64,000 bases of DNA from Bacillota bacterium (GTDB taxonomy: Bacteria > Bacillota > Ch66 > Ch109), in assembly GCA_013178275.1 (NCBI GenBank), contig JABLWZ010000018.1, positions 1-64,000 on the forward strand, given 5' to 3'. Position 1 is the first letter of the stretch, and the number at the start of each line of letters is the position of its first letter. Below, one piece after another: positions 6,791-16,682 of this stretch. The notes under the pieces are model-generated. The model did not search any database and had not been told where the DNA came from. It worked only from the letters and a program-made list of their open reading frames with translations. The position numbers and the translations under genes are program-made.

Positions 6791-8842
6791 CTATGCCAGG
6801 ACATCGATCCGACGGAGCTCTCCCAGGCTGGCCCTGGACTCAGGCTGGGGGCGAATCTGCTCGGGCGTCCCCGAGCGGCACTCGATCAGGTCCGCCTGGA
6901 AACCCAGCTCCTCCAGCCGCTCCGCCAGTTCCGGCCAGGCCTCCCGCACCATCTCCACCACCCCGTCCTTTTCCACCGTGACGCGAAACTCCATCTTCTT
7001 CTGCCGCAGGTGGATGTCGAACCGGTTGGTCCCCAGGTTTGGCGTCTGGAGGCAGAAGACCAGGTACAGGTCGTTCATGTCCAGCGGCTGGCTGCGGCCT
7101 TTCTGCCGGTACACCCGCAGCTCGGCCTGGCTCTCCTGGTTCTGCGACTGAAGCGGCCAGGAAAAGTAGTAGTAGTCGGGCATCGTGGGCTGGCTCTTGT
7201 CGACGGTGTTGATCACCTGCTGCCCGATTACCTCCTGCAGGGAGGTATTGACCGCCTGCCCCAGCTCGATCAGCTTGTCCTGCAGCAGGAGCCTCGCCAC
7301 CTCTTCCCGACCGATCTCCGCTTTGACCAGGTTCAGCAGCTGGGTCAGCGGTTTCTGGATCGACAGCCACTCCTTCAGCTGTCCCTTGATCGCCTCGGAG
7401 TCCAGCGGCTGCCCTTCCCGACCCAGCATCCCGATCAGGGCCGACATCTGGGTCAGGACCTTCCCCGCGGGGGAGGAGTCCTGCCCGCCCGCCCCCAGGA
7501 GTTCGGTCAGCAGCCGCCCGTACAGTTCCAGCTCGGCCGGCGCCGTATACTTAAAGCTCCCCGCCGCCGCATCGGCGTCGTCCGCGGCGGTACCGGGCAC
7601 CATTACATTCACGTCCGCCCGGTTGGCCGGCTGGCTGGCACCACCCGGGATCACAGTGACCGTCTCCCCGGCGGGTGCCGGGGACGCGCCGGTCTGGACC
7701 GCCGCCGCTGCCGGAACCTCCGGCCCGCTGCCGGCGGCCGTCAATAGCGTCTGGGTCTGGGCAGTGGTCTGGGCAGTGGTCTGGGCAGTGGTCTGGGCAG
7801 TGGTCTGGGCCGCGGTCCCGGCCTGGGTTGGCGGCTGCATCTGGTTGACGGCCGGCTCGTCCGTAGTCGCCACGGGCTGCCCGGCCGCCTTGTCAGCCCC
7901 CGATCCGGCCGGGGCTGCCGGCGCGGCCGGGACCATCTCCTCCGGGGGTGCAGACCCCGGGGTTATCACTATCGACGTCTCCGAAGCCGCCGCATTCCCT
8001 GCCGTAACCTGCGAAGCCGCGGTCCCTCCAGCGGTCGGAACCGTTTCCTTGATCACCACCGCCGTCTGGCCGCCTGACTGCAGGACGCTGGCCGGCGCCG
8101 GCCGGTCCGGCTCCAGAGCGGCCGCCGCGCCGGTTGTCGGCGGGACAGCGGCGCCCCCGGCCGTCGGCGGTGCGGGTTCCCCGGGGGTCAGGGTCGATAG
8201 CCCCTGGACCAGCTTCTCCAGGCTGGCCCCCAGGTTGGCGGGCTGCTGGAAGTAGTCCTTCAGGACCGGCCAGACCTCGGGCTGGTCCTTTAGACCGGCG
8301 GCCAGTATGAACCCGGCCAGCTTCAAGTCCAGTGCCGGGTCGGGCCGGACCTGGCCGCTGGCGGCTCCCGCTCCGGCCGCCGCCCCGGTGGCGTCCCCGA
8401 GGCCGCTGAGCACAGAGACCACCCGTGAGAGGGCGGCCAGGTTCTTGTCCGTGACCGGGAGCTGGTTCTCCAGCAGGGTGGAGACCAGTTCGGCCTGATT
8501 ATAGTTGGGGGTTGCCAGGCGAGGGGCCGCGAGCTGGTTGGCCAGCAGTTCCGGTTCCACCAGGGTCGCGGCCGCGGGTTCTCCCGAGAGCTTCAGGTAG
8601 AGGCGGCCGTCGATACGTCCGACCACCTCCAGGTTTATCTCCTGCCCGGCGGCCAGCGGGACTTCCGTAACCGCCTCCACCGTTTTACCCGCCAGGTTCA
8701 GGATGACCCTTCCATCCGGCTCCACCGATTGGACCTTGCCGCTGATCGACTGCCCCGGCGAGAGCGCGACGCCTTCCAGCGCCGAGGACTTCTGCAGCGT
8801 TATCCCGAGGTTTGCGGCCGGGTTTCCGATCAGAACAGACAC
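6791..8842 (-). CDS. FliK-like / flagellar hook-length-control-like protein (YlqG type)
   Basis: The protein has about 683 residues in three parts. An N-terminal beta-rich region includes LSPGQSISGKVQSVEPDG. A long low-complexity Ala/Pro/Thr/Gly-rich middle contains tandem TTAQ units. The C-terminal domain resembles Flg_hook, with YFSWPLQSQ, LRVYRQKG, LYLVFCLQTPNLGTNRFDIHL and LGFQADLIEC. GTG 8842 is preferred because GAGGGGG lies 8 nt upstream, inside the end of rnhB; ATG 8905 would overlap rnhB by 76 nt. FliK is secreted and measures hook length. No flagellar structural genes are nearby, so the substrate of this homologue is unknown. Confidence 0.8.
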   Translation of the reverse strand: MSVLIGNPAANLGITLQKSSALEGVALSPGQSISGKVQSVEPDGRVILNLAGKTVEAVTEVPLAAGQEINLEVVGRIDGRLYLKLSGEPAAATLVEPELLANQLAAPRLATPNYNQAELVSTLLENQLPVTDKNLAALSRVVSVLSGLGDATGAAAGAGAASGQVRPDPALDLKLAGFILAAGLKDQPEVWPVLKDYFQQPANLGASLEKLVQGLSTLTPGEPAPPTAGGAAVPPTTGAAAALEPDRPAPASVLQSGGQTAVVIKETVPTAGGTAASQVTAGNAAASETSIVITPGSAPPEEMVPAAPAAPAGSGADKAAGQPVATTDEPAVNQMQPPTQAGTAAQTTAQTTAQTTAQTTAQTQTLLTAAGSGPEVPAAAAVQTGASPAPAGETVTVIPGGASQPANRADVNVMVPGTAADDADAAAGSFKYTAPAELELYGRLLTELLGAGGQDSSPAGKVLTQMSALIGMLGREGQPLDSEAIKGQLKEWLSIQKPLTQLLNLVKAEIGREEVARLLLQDKLIELGQAVNTSLQEVIGQQVINTVDKSQPTMPDYYYFSWPLQSQNQESQAELRVYRQKGRSQPLDMNDLYLVFCLQTPNLGTNRFDIHLRQKKMEFRVTVEKDGVVEMVREAWPELAERLEELGFQADLIECRSGTPEQIRPQPESRASLGELRRIDVLA
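7755..7810. repeat. 12-bp tandem repeat inside the FliK-like gene
   Basis: The unit GTCTGGGCAGTG is repeated four to five times in register with the codons, giving consecutive TTAQ tetrapeptides on the minus strand. Such in-frame units can change copy number without frameshift and so vary the length of the linker. Confidence 0.85.
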
Positions 8843-9480
8843 ACCTGTTTCCCCCTCAAGTGCCAGTTTTTCACCGGCTCGAAAGACTGCCGGTGGAATG
8901 GGCACGGCCCTATCCTGCCCAGCACCTCCAGGTGCGCGGCGGTCGGGTAGCCCCGGTTGTGGTCGAATCCGTACTCCGGGTACTCCCGGTGGAGGTCGTC
9001 CATGATCCGGTCGCGGGCGACCTTGGCCAGTATGGACGCGGCGGCGATGCTGGCGGAGAGCGTATCCCCCTTGACCAGCGGGGTCTGAGGGATATCGAGC
9101 TTCGGCAGCCTCAGCGCGTCGATCAGGAGGTGCTGAGGCCTGATCCCCAGTCCCACGACCGCCTGGCTCATCGCCATGATAGAAGCCTGCAGTATATTAT
9201 ATCGGTCGATATCCTGGGCAGATATAATAGAAATTTTCCAGGCCACCGCTCCCTCGGTGATAAGGTTGAAAAGGGTTTCCCGCCTCCGCTGCGGGACCTG
9301 CTTGGAGTCGTTCAGCCCCGGCAGGTGGAGTCCCGGGTGAAGGACCACCGCCGCCGCCACCACCGGGCCCGCCAGCGGTCCCCTTCCCGCCTCGTCCAGG
9401 CCCGCCACGTTCTGGCACCCCCGCTCCCACAGCTCCCTCTCGTAGCTGTAAAGTTTAAACAAGCGTTCTTCTTCATTCAT
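8830..9480 (-). CDS. rnhB: Ribonuclease HII
   Basis: RNase HII cleaves RNA in RNA-DNA hybrids and at single ribonucleotides. The 216-residue protein has the DEAGRGPLAGPV motif with metal-binding Asp29-Glu30, ALRLP and KGDTLSASIAAASILAKVARD carrying further acidic positions, and the family's GFDHNRGYPTAAH block. Length is normal. It heads the rnhB, fliK-like, flhB-like, yraN run, with a 13-nt overlap into the next gene. GGAGG lies rather far (about 15 nt) from ATG 9480, so translation may be modest. Confidence 0.96.
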   Translation of the reverse strand: MNEEERLFKLYSYERELWERGCQNVAGLDEAGRGPLAGPVVAAAVVLHPGLHLPGLNDSKQVPQRRRETLFNLITEGAVAWKISIISAQDIDRYNILQASIMAMSQAVVGLGIRPQHLLIDALRLPKLDIPQTPLVKGDTLSASIAAASILAKVARDRIMDDLHREYPEYGFDHNRGYPTAAHLEVLGRIGPCPFHRQSFEPVKNWHLRGKQVCLF

Positions 9481-9566
9481 GTATCAAAGGATTCGCCTCC
9501 AGCCGAATTTTTCCTGCTTTCAGCAAACACTCAGCCTCCGCTCAATAAACATTAAGCCCGGTTTCA

Positions 9567-9594
9567 GTGACACCTCAGGCCTGAAGGTTATAGT
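9567..9594 (+). promoter_or_regulatory. Sigma-A-type promoter for the DUF4405-like gene
   Basis: GTGACA (9567-9572), a 16-nt spacer and TATAGT (9589-9594) lie 38 nt before the ATG of the membrane-protein gene at 9632. The match is good but unverified. Confidence 0.55.
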
Positions 9595-9631
9595 CGAGTT
9601 GAAAGGGCAAAATACTTACCGGAGGTCTGCC

Positions 9632-10444
9632 ATGAAAAAGACGAACTGCCTGAAGCTGTTTCTGGATATCGTGATAGCGGTCCTGCTGATACTGATGTTC
9701 AACCGGATGGCGACCGGCCAGGAGTACCACGAGGTCGGGGGACTGGTTCTGGGGCTGATCGCCCTCGTCCACCTAGTCCTCAACTGGCCCTGGGTGAAAA
9801 GGGTCACGGTAAACTTCTTCAAGTCCAGCGTCACTACCCGGGCCAGGGTCTGTTACCTGGTAAGCCTGCTGCTGTTTCTGGGCGGGGTTTTCATGGTCGT
9901 CAGCGGGCTGTCGATCTCGAAGGCCATACTGGCCGACACCATCAGGCCGGGCGGATCGCTAAACCTCAGGATGCTTCACGAGTCCGTCCCCTACCTGGGT
10001 CTCCTGCTGGTCGGAATCCACGTGGGACTGAACTGGAACTGGGTGACGGCAGTGTTCCGGAGCATCACCGGCCTGAAGCCGGGGAACCCGGCCCTGAAGC
10101 ACGTCGCCCGGGCAGCGGTGGTCCTCCTGCTCGTTTTCGGCATCTACAGCTCGGTCTCGACCGGCTACTTCACCAAGGCGTTCAGGTTCACCAGCGGCTC
10201 CGGCCAGCCGCCCGCCCGGATCGGGGCCGTGGAAAACAGCCCGGGTCAGCGGGCCGGCGTCCCCCGAATGGAGATGAACCTTGCCCAGAACAGTGGGCCG
10301 GGGTTCCCCCCGGGTCCTCCTCCCGGGAACCGGGCCGTGGACTATACCGCCCCGGCTTCATACCTGGGTATCCTGTCGGCCTTTTCGGTGGTCACCTTCT
10401 ATACCGACCGGCTGCTGGCCAGGGCTTTCGGTCGGACGGGTTGA
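9632..10444 (+). CDS. DUF4405-type cytochrome-b-like membrane protein
   Basis: The protein has 270 residues and about five membrane helices (near residues 8-28, 36-56, 75-97, 115-135, 155-175), plus a terminal hydrophobic segment after a Pro/Gly-rich extramembrane linker. Histidines fall within or next to helices (HLVLNWPWVK and HVGLNWNWV, a duplicated H-x(3)-NW-W pattern), suggesting haem binding as in cytochrome-b-like DUF4405 proteins. The start is ATG 9632 with GGAGGT 5 nt upstream. It is probably a small redox or accessory membrane protein. The partner is not in this window. Confidence 0.7.
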   Translation: MKKTNCLKLFLDIVIAVLLILMFNRMATGQEYHEVGGLVLGLIALVHLVLNWPWVKRVTVNFFKSSVTTRARVCYLVSLLLFLGGVFMVVSGLSISKAILADTIRPGGSLNLRMLHESVPYLGLLLVGIHVGLNWNWVTAVFRSITGLKPGNPALKHVARAAVVLLLVFGIYSSVSTGYFTKAFRFTSGSGQPPARIGAVENSPGQRAGVPRMEMNLAQNSGPGFPPGPPPGNRAVDYTAPASYLGILSAFSVVTFYTDRLLARAFGRTG

Positions 10445-10470
10445 AAAATAAAAACGGCCCTTGCGAGCCG
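10444..10470 (-). terminator. Terminator downstream of rbgA
   Basis: Read on the minus strand, CGGCTC-GCAA-GGGCCG forms a 6-bp stem (one G-U pair) with a GCAA tetraloop, followed by TTTTTATTTTT. It lies 30 nt beyond the rbgA stop. Confidence 0.8.
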
Positions 10471-10499
10471 CTGATCGAAACTTTATAAAGACTATTCCT

Positions 10500-11387
10500 T
10501 TACTGCACGACCGCCACCTGGTCCTGGTTCTCCTCCGGCACCTGGTCCAGGGTTATCTGCCCGATGCGTCCGTCTCTGAATTCGTGCAGCACCAGGTAGG
10601 CCGCCTTGTCGGTGTCCACCTCGCCGCCGGTGTGGAGATACCCGCGCCGGGCCCCGATCTCCCGCAGGAGCGCATAGGCGGACTCCAGGTCGCTGGCGAC
10701 GTGCTCCAGCCGATAACGGCTCATCAGGGAATCCGGAGCCGCCTGTGATAGCAGCAGCAGCAGCCGCGCCCCTACCTCCTCCACGTCATACACCAGGTCG
10801 CTTACCGCCCCTGTCACCGCCAGCTTGAACCCCACCTCGGGGTCCTCGAACTTCGGCCACAGTATCCCCGGGGTGTCCAGCAGCTCGAAGTCGTCCCCTA
10901 TCCTTATCCACTGTTTGCCCCGGGTAACACCCGGCTTCTCGCCCACCTTGGCCGCCGACCTTCGGGTCAGGGCGTTGATGAACGACGACTTGCCCACGTT
11001 GGGGATTCCCACGATCATCGCCCGGATCGGGCGTTCCCGCCATCCGCGGGATTTCAGCGACTCCATCCGCTCGCTCACCAGGGCGGAGGCCGCAGCCACC
11101 ACCTTCTCGGTCCCCCGGGCCGACAGCGAGTTCAGCGCCACGGTCGAAATCCCCTGCCGACCGAAATAGGCGCTCCAGGCCTTGGTCTTCTCCGGGTTCG
11201 CCAGGTCGTTCTTATTGAGGATAATCAACCGGGGTTTGCTGCTCAAAATAAACTGCATGTCGGGGTTGCGGCTGCTGTAGGGGATCCGCGCATCGACCAT
11301 CTCGATAACCACGTCAACCAGTCCCAGATTCTCCTGGATCAGCTTCTTGGCCTTCACCATGTGCCCAGGATACCACTGGATTTCCAA
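10500..11387 (-). CDS. rbgA: Ribosome-biogenesis GTPase RbgA (YlqF)
   Basis: RbgA is a circularly permuted GTPase needed for late 50S assembly. The 295-residue protein shows permuted order: NKND (G4) precedes GIPNVGKSSFINAL (G1), followed by GVTRG (G2) and LLDTPGILWP (G3). The N-terminal IQWYPGHMVKA motif is typical. TTG at 11387 is chosen because GGAAGGTG lies just upstream and the family starts next to this motif; the longer frame to 11441 would run into the rplS terminator. It follows rplS as in B. subtilis, but a terminator separates them. Confidence 0.95.
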   Translation of the reverse strand: MEIQWYPGHMVKAKKLIQENLGLVDVVIEMVDARIPYSSRNPDMQFILSSKPRLIILNKNDLANPEKTKAWSAYFGRQGISTVALNSLSARGTEKVVAAASALVSERMESLKSRGWRERPIRAMIVGIPNVGKSSFINALTRRSAAKVGEKPGVTRGKQWIRIGDDFELLDTPGILWPKFEDPEVGFKLAVTGAVSDLVYDVEEVGARLLLLLSQAAPDSLMSRYRLEHVASDLESAYALLREIGARRGYLHTGGEVDTDKAAYLVLHEFRDGRIGQITLDQVPEENQDQVAVVQ

Positions 11388-11430
11388 AGGATTCACCTTC
11401 CTTATCCAATACACCCCAGTTTCACAGCGT

Positions 11431-11461
11431 AAAAAAGACAAAGGGACTGTTCGACAGTCCC
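11431..11461 (-). terminator. Terminator downstream of rplS
   Basis: On the minus strand GGGACTGT-CGA-ACAGTCCC forms an 8-bp stem (11443-11461) followed by TTTGTCTTTTTT. It ends the rplS transcript before rbgA; some read-through is probably needed for rbgA expression, since no separate promoter was seen. Confidence 0.85.
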
Positions 11462-11470
11462 GTCATCCGC

Positions 11471-11812
11471 TTACCTGATCTCTTTAATTCGGGCGGCTTT
11501 ACCCACTCGGCCGCGCAAATAATAAAGTCTTGAACGCCGCACCTTGCCTTTTCTCACCAGCTCGACCTTGTCGATTCTTGGGGTATGAATCAGGAATGTC
11601 CTTTCCACCCCTACCCCGTAGGTCACACGCCTGACGGTGAACGTCTCGCTTAAGCCGCTGCCTCGCCGTCTTATGACCACCCCTTCGAAGACCTGAATCC
11701 TCTCGCGGTTGCCCTCGACGACCTTGACGTGAACCTTCACGGTGTCCCCAGGGCGGAAGCTCGGCAGGACCCGACCCATCTGTTCTTTTTCAATTGCCTG
11801 GATTAAGTCCAC
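11471..11812 (-). CDS. rplS: Ribosomal protein L19
   Basis: L19 lies at the 30S-50S interface. The 113-residue sequence has the full family signature, including [33 protein letters not shown] and the [18 protein letters not shown] block. Length is normal. It has its own strong promoter inside the end of the upstream methyltransferase gene and its own terminator, so it can be transcribed alone as well as with the ffh-trmD operon. Confidence 0.98.
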   Translation of the reverse strand: MDLIQAIEKEQMGRVLPSFRPGDTVKVHVKVVEGNRERIQVFEGVVIRRRGSGLSETFTVRRVTYGVGVERTFLIHTPRIDKVELVRKGKVRRSRLYYLRGRVGKAARIKEIR

Positions 11813-11844
11813 GGGAACTGTTTCTCCTTTCTTAACGCGCCATA

Positions 11845-11873
11845 ATTATACCATAAGCTTAACCGGAACTCAA
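11845..11873 (-). promoter_or_regulatory. Promoter of rplS
   Basis: On the minus strand TTGAGT (complement of 11868-11873), a 17-nt spacer and TATAAT (complement of 11845-11850), with a TG one base before the -10. This is near-consensus for sigma-A. It overlaps the last codons of the methyltransferase gene. Confidence 0.8.
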
Positions 11874-12449
11874 CGGAGCCAACCACCACTTTTTCCCGAG
11901 CAGGCGGTCCAGGACGATCGCCACCGCGCTTCGCACGGAGAGGTGGTTGTAGTCGCCGTTTCCTTCAACCGGTTCCAAAACATAATCCGTTCGGTCGATA
12001 ACGCTCTGAGCCAGACCCCAGCCGGTACCGAACAGCAGCAGGAAGTTGTGTTCCTTCCTCTCGACCATCTCCCGCACCCTCGTGAAGCTGACGCTGCCCT
12101 CGCAGCGGCGGGCCGTGGTGCTTACCGAGACCAGCGGGGCCTCCTCCGATTCTTCGATGACCCGGGCGGCCTCCTCCACGGAAGCCACCACCTGCAGCCG
12201 GTCGAACGCCTGCCCGCGGTAGGGGTTGTACTGAGAGCCGAAACCCTCCCGCCAGTACTGCAGCACCTCCCCGACCAGCCTCTGCTGCGCCTCCAGGGGG
12301 TGCACCACGAAATACCTCTCCACCCCGTAGGTGGCGGCCATTCTCGCGATATCGTGCAGGTCGAGGTTGGTCACCGAGGTGCTTATCTCCTGGGAGTTCT
12401 TGTTGTAGACCGGGTAATGCACCAGGGCGATGTACAGCTTACCGGGCAT
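11859..12449 (-). CDS. SPOUT-like RNA methyltransferase family protein
   Basis: This 196-residue protein resembles the RNA-methyltransferase family (PF09936-like) found beside trmD in Clostridia and Thermotogae. It has an N-terminal LYIALVHYPVYNK, a central VVHPLEAQQRL and a C-terminal LLLFGTGWGLAQSVID...NHLSVRSAVAIVLDRLLG that matches a knotted SAM-binding SPOUT fold. The substrate RNA is unknown. AAGGAG inside the end of trmD precedes its ATG with a 1-nt intergenic gap, so the two are co-translated in the ffh operon. Confidence 0.85.
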   Translation of the reverse strand: MPGKLYIALVHYPVYNKNSQEISTSVTNLDLHDIARMAATYGVERYFVVHPLEAQQRLVGEVLQYWREGFGSQYNPYRGQAFDRLQVVASVEEAARVIEESEEAPLVSVSTTARRCEGSVSFTRVREMVERKEHNFLLLFGTGWGLAQSVIDRTDYVLEPVEGNGDYNHLSVRSAVAIVLDRLLGKKWWLAPLSSG

Positions 12450-12450
12450 C

Positions 12451-13185
12451 TTACTCCTTCTCCGGCTTCGACTGGTTCAGTTCCGCCAGCAGTCGACGAT
12501 CTTCCTTGGTCAGCTCGGCCTCCCGCAGGAGTTCCGGCCTCCTCTCCCAGGTGCGCCGCACCGCCTGCTCCCTCCGCCAGCGGTCCACCTTCTCGTGGTG
12601 CCCCGAGACCAGCACCTCCGGCACCACCAGACCGCGAAATTCCTGCGGCCGGGTATACTGCGGATACTCAAGCAGCCCCTGGTAAAAGGACTCGTCCTCT
12701 CCCCCGGCTGACTCCCCCAGCACCCCTGGCAGCATCCGGGCCACCGCGTCCACCAGCACCATGGCCGGCAGCTCTCCGCCGGTCAGGATGTAGTCGCCGA
12801 TGGATATCTCCTCCGGCTGCAGCAGCACGCGCACCCGCTCATCGATCCCCTCGTAGTGGCCGCAGACTATCAGCAGATGTTCCAGCTCCGACAGTTCATG
12901 GGCCCGCTCCTGCCTCAGCGGCCTCCCCTGGGGAGTCATGAGAATCACATGCGGGTCCCCGGGCACCGACTCCACGGCGGAGATCACCGGTTCGACCTTC
13001 AGCACCATGCCGGGGCCGCCCCCAAAGGGGTAGTCGTCCACGGTCCGGTGCTTGTTGTTCGAGAAATCCCGGATATTCACCAGGCCAACGCTCAGATGGC
13101 CTCCCTCCTGCGCCCGCTTCAAAATGCTCGACCCCAGCACGCCGGTAAACATCTCGGGGAACAGGCTCAAAATATCAATCCGCAA
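12451..13185 (-). CDS. trmD: tRNA (guanine-N1)-methyltransferase TrmD
   Basis: TrmD makes m1G37 in tRNAs and prevents +1 frameshifting. The 244-residue protein starts [12 protein letters not shown] and contains [34 protein letters not shown] (trefoil-knot SAM site) and [16 protein letters not shown] with the catalytic Asp region. The start is TTG at 13185 by family alignment; the ribosome-binding site is imperfect. It lies between rimM and the SPOUT-like gene. Confidence 0.97.
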   Translation of the reverse strand: MRIDILSLFPEMFTGVLGSSILKRAQEGGHLSVGLVNIRDFSNNKHRTVDDYPFGGGPGMVLKVEPVISAVESVPGDPHVILMTPQGRPLRQERAHELSELEHLLIVCGHYEGIDERVRVLLQPEEISIGDYILTGGELPAMVLVDAVARMLPGVLGESAGGEDESFYQGLLEYPQYTRPQEFRGLVVPEVLVSGHHEKVDRWRREQAVRRTWERRPELLREAELTKEDRRLLAELNQSKPEKE

Positions 13186-13202
13186 TCGATCGCCCCATCT
13201 CC

Positions 13203-13706
13203 TTACCCATCGAGCAGCCCTTCCAGGGGGCGTATGACCATCCTCCGCTGTTCGAGGTCGATCACGGTCACCACCTGTTTCAGGGCCGGGATAAGGAACT
13301 CCTTGCCAGTATCTGACAGCACCCGATAGACATCGTTGCTGCCGGTCTGAAAAACATTATCGATTTTCCCCAGGTACTCTCCCGCCTCGGTAAAGACCTC
13401 CAGCCCGATCAGCTGGAAGATATAGTAGTGACCGTCCGGGAGCGGCATCAGGTCCTCCTCTGGAATCTGCACCAGAGCGTGCCGCATGCGCTGCGCGGTC
13501 TCCGGGTCCTCGACCCCTTCCAGCTTCAGGATTACGAACTGCTTGTGGGGCCGCGCCGATTCCAGACGTCTTACCGACCGCTGTCCGTTGTGCTCTACCA
13601 CTACCTCTTTCAGCCGGCTGAACCGGTCGGGAAAGTCGGTCAGGGGAATTACCCTTAACTCGCCTCGGGAACCATGGGAGGTCGTCACCTGTCCGATAGT
13701 TATCAT
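13203..13706 (-). CDS. rimM: 16S rRNA processing protein RimM
   Basis: RimM helps 30S head maturation and binds S19. The 167-residue protein has an N-terminal RimM domain ([17 protein letters not shown]) and a C-terminal PRC-barrel ([35 protein letters not shown]). ATG 13706 fits the family N-terminus and has GGAG 9 nt upstream; the frame extends to GTG 13739 without a better site. It is followed by trmD. Confidence 0.95.
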   Translation of the reverse strand: MITIGQVTTSHGSRGELRVIPLTDFPDRFSRLKEVVVEHNGQRSVRRLESARPHKQFVILKLEGVEDPETAQRMRHALVQIPEEDLMPLPDGHYYIFQLIGLEVFTEAGEYLGKIDNVFQTGSNDVYRVLSDTGKEFLIPALKQVVTVIDLEQRRMVIRPLEGLLDG

Positions 13707-13741
13707 GCGGGGCATCTCCATACCGTCACACCCGCTCACGA

Positions 13742-13972
13742 TTACTTGATGATTTCGACAACTACCCGCTTGCCTTCCTTGGTGGCCGCGGCCTTCACCA
13801 CGGCCCGGATGGCCTTGGCGATCTTGCCCTGCTTTCCTATCACCTTGCCCATGTCGTCCCCGTCTACCCGCAGCTCGAGGATAATGGACTTCTCCCCCTC
13901 TATCTGGTTGACCTCCACCCGATCGGGATGGTCGACTAGAGCTCGGGCCAATACTTCAACTAATTCCTTCAT
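13742..13972 (-). CDS. khpA: KH-domain RNA-binding protein KhpA (YlqC)
   Basis: This 76-residue protein consists of a single KH domain with the GxxG loop in DDMGKVIGKQGKIAKAIR. KhpA proteins bind RNA together with KhpB/Jag and affect cell division and small-RNA function in Firmicutes. The conserved position between rpsP and rimM supports the assignment. Length is normal, and GAGGGGGG precedes the ATG. Confidence 0.95.
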   Translation of the reverse strand: MKELVEVLARALVDHPDRVEVNQIEGEKSIILELRVDGDDMGKVIGKQGKIAKAIRAVVKAAATKEGKRVVVEIIK

Positions 13973-13999
13973 GATAGTGCCCCCCTCGGGAAAAATGCC

Positions 14000-14272
14000 C
14001 TACTTGGCCTTCTTAGCTTCCGCCAATTTTTGCAGCACCCCCGCTTTGCTCAGGAGCGCTCTCGCCGTCTCGGAGGGTTGGGCCCCGTTGTTCAACCACT
14101 GCATGGCCTTTTCCTCATCCACCTTCAGCACTATCGGGTTTTTGGTGGGGTTGTAGTAACCGATCTCCTCGATGAAACGACCGTCCCTGGGGGAGCGGGA
14201 ATCAGCAACCACGATACGGTAAAAAGGACTCTTTTTAGCACCCATCCGCTTTAACCTGATTCTGGTGGCCAT
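14000..14272 (-). CDS. rpsP: Ribosomal protein S16
   Basis: S16 is an early-assembling 30S protein. The 90-residue sequence starts [25 protein letters not shown] and includes [10 protein letters not shown] and the [13 protein letters not shown] block. ATG 14272 is preceded by GAAAGGAGGTG. The frame is open further upstream but without a ribosome-binding site. Unusually, about 450 bp of tandem intergenic repeat separate it from ffh, normally its close neighbour. Confidence 0.98.
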   Translation of the reverse strand: MATRIRLKRMGAKKSPFYRIVVADSRSPRDGRFIEEIGYYNPTKNPIVLKVDEEKAMQWLNNGAQPSETARALLSKAGVLQKLAEAKKAK

Positions 14273-14321
14273 CAATTCACCTCCTTTCAATCTCGTGCAG
14301 TCTATATTCAGAGTGCATGTC

Positions 14322-14719
14322 GGTTTAGTCACCGATCAAGCTTTTCTGTACCGCTCCAATTGGGGTTATCCGATTATTGCCGCTGTGGTTGGCGGTACCC
14401 CTCTTGTCAAGCTCTCATTCGCTTCTACTTCCCTGGTTTCATTTATTCCCCAGTTATCGAGTCCAGCTCATTCGAGCTTTCTGTCGTTTATATTTTAAAC
14501 TGCGAATCTGTTTAGTTACCGATCAAGCTTTGTGGTTTCGCCCCAATGTCGGGGTATCTGATTATTGCCGCTGTGGTTGGCGGTACCCCTCTTGTCAAGC
14601 TCTCATTCGCTTCTACTTCCCTGGTTTCATTTATTCCCCAGTTATCGAGTCCAGCTCATTCGAGCTTTCTGTCGCTTATATTTTAAACTGCGAATCTGTT
14701 TAGTTGCCGATTAAGCTTT
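14322..14719 (+). repeat. Intergenic repeat family, locus A (two tandem units plus a partial third)
   Basis: Units begin GTTTAGTYACCGATCAAGC at 14323, 14510 and 14698 (the last as GTTTAGTTGCCGATTAAGC), giving a period of 187-188 bp. Each of the two complete units contains TATCYGATTATTGCCGCTGT, GGCGGTACCCCTC, CCCTGGTTTCATTTATTCCC and the near-palindrome AGCTCATTCGAGCT. The array fills the space between rpsP and ffh and ends at the ffh stop codon. Frames across it are by-products of the repeat and have no ribosome-binding sites. Confidence 0.9.
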
Positions 14720-16075
<1,356 letters not shown>

Positions 16076-16101
16076 CGGCTCTCACCCCTCAGTCCCGGTA
16101 G

Positions 16102-16509
16102 TTAATCGTTGGTCGCGGTTATATTTCCCTCGGCTGTCGGAGGCGTCGATTCGCCCTCCTCCTCCAGCCCTATGATGTCGTAAAGTATCCGGTTCACCCT
16201 CCGGATTGCGGGCTCGGTCTCCTGGTCCCGAGGCAGGGTCCGCAGCCATGACAGCGCCTCCTGGAGCTTCTCCCGATCCTGCTCGAACTTGGCCACCAGG
16301 CCCAACCGGCTCTCGTAGTCCTCCAGGCTCTTTTCCGTCCGCCGCAGGAGGTCGTAGACCGCCTGCCGGCTGATCTGGTACTCCTCCGCGATCTCGCCCA
16401 GCGACAGGTTCTGATCGTAGTACAGTTCGAAGAACCGCTGCTGGCGCGGGGTCAGGAGCCGCCCGTAGAAGTCCTGCAGCAAGGTCATGCGGTTGAACTT
16501 CTCAAGCAT
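16102..16509 (-). CDS. ylxM: YlxM/UPF0122 HTH protein, SRP-associated
   Basis: This 135-residue protein has a sigma-70 region-4-like helix-turn-helix (TPRQQRFFELYYDQNLSLGE, EIAEEYQISRQAVYDLLRR). The family is always linked to ffh and in streptococci stimulates SRP activity. The start is ATG 16509 with GGGAGG 7 nt upstream. The C-terminal extension after about residue 100 is acidic and variable. It is the first gene of the ylxM-ffh-rpsP-khpA-rimM-trmD operon, directly after a near-consensus promoter. Confidence 0.94.
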   Translation of the reverse strand: MLEKFNRMTLLQDFYGRLLTPRQQRFFELYYDQNLSLGEIAEEYQISRQAVYDLLRRTEKSLEDYESRLGLVAKFEQDREKLQEALSWLRTLPRDQETEPAIRRVNRILYDIIGLEEEGESTPPTAEGNITATND

Positions 16510-16546
16510 CCCCCCACCTCCCGCTGTCAAGGAAATTTACTTTACA

Positions 16547-16575
16547 ATTATATTTAATCCCCACCCCCAAGTCAA
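16547..16575 (-). promoter_or_regulatory. Promoter of the ylxM-ffh operon
   Basis: On the minus strand TTGACT (complement of 16570-16575), exactly 17 nt, then TATAAT (complement of 16547-16552), 38 nt before the ylxM start. This is a near-perfect housekeeping promoter. Confidence 0.88.
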
Positions 16576-16627
16576 GCGTATTACTCCCACTTTCCGGCCG
16601 GCATGAAATAAATCTGAATAATTAGTG

Positions 16628-16633
16628 TATAAT
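16628..16633 (+). promoter_or_regulatory. -10 element for asnS
   Basis: TATAAT, preceded directly by TG, lies 50 nt before the asnS start. No good -35 is visible at 16-18 nt. I see no T-box leader (no stem I/antiterminator pattern) in the short leader. Confidence 0.45.
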
Positions 16634-16682
16634 GTTTCTTAAATAGCAAACCTCGGGATAATAACTGTATGGGGTGATAGCA

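Noticed and set aside
14265-14703. Two plus-strand frames across the tandem repeats
   Set aside because: They repeat with the 187-188 bp period, lack ribosome-binding sites and change frame between repeat loci.
16576-16682. T-box leader before asnS
   Set aside because: The leader is too short and lacks the stem I and antiterminator consensus; only a TATAAT is visible.
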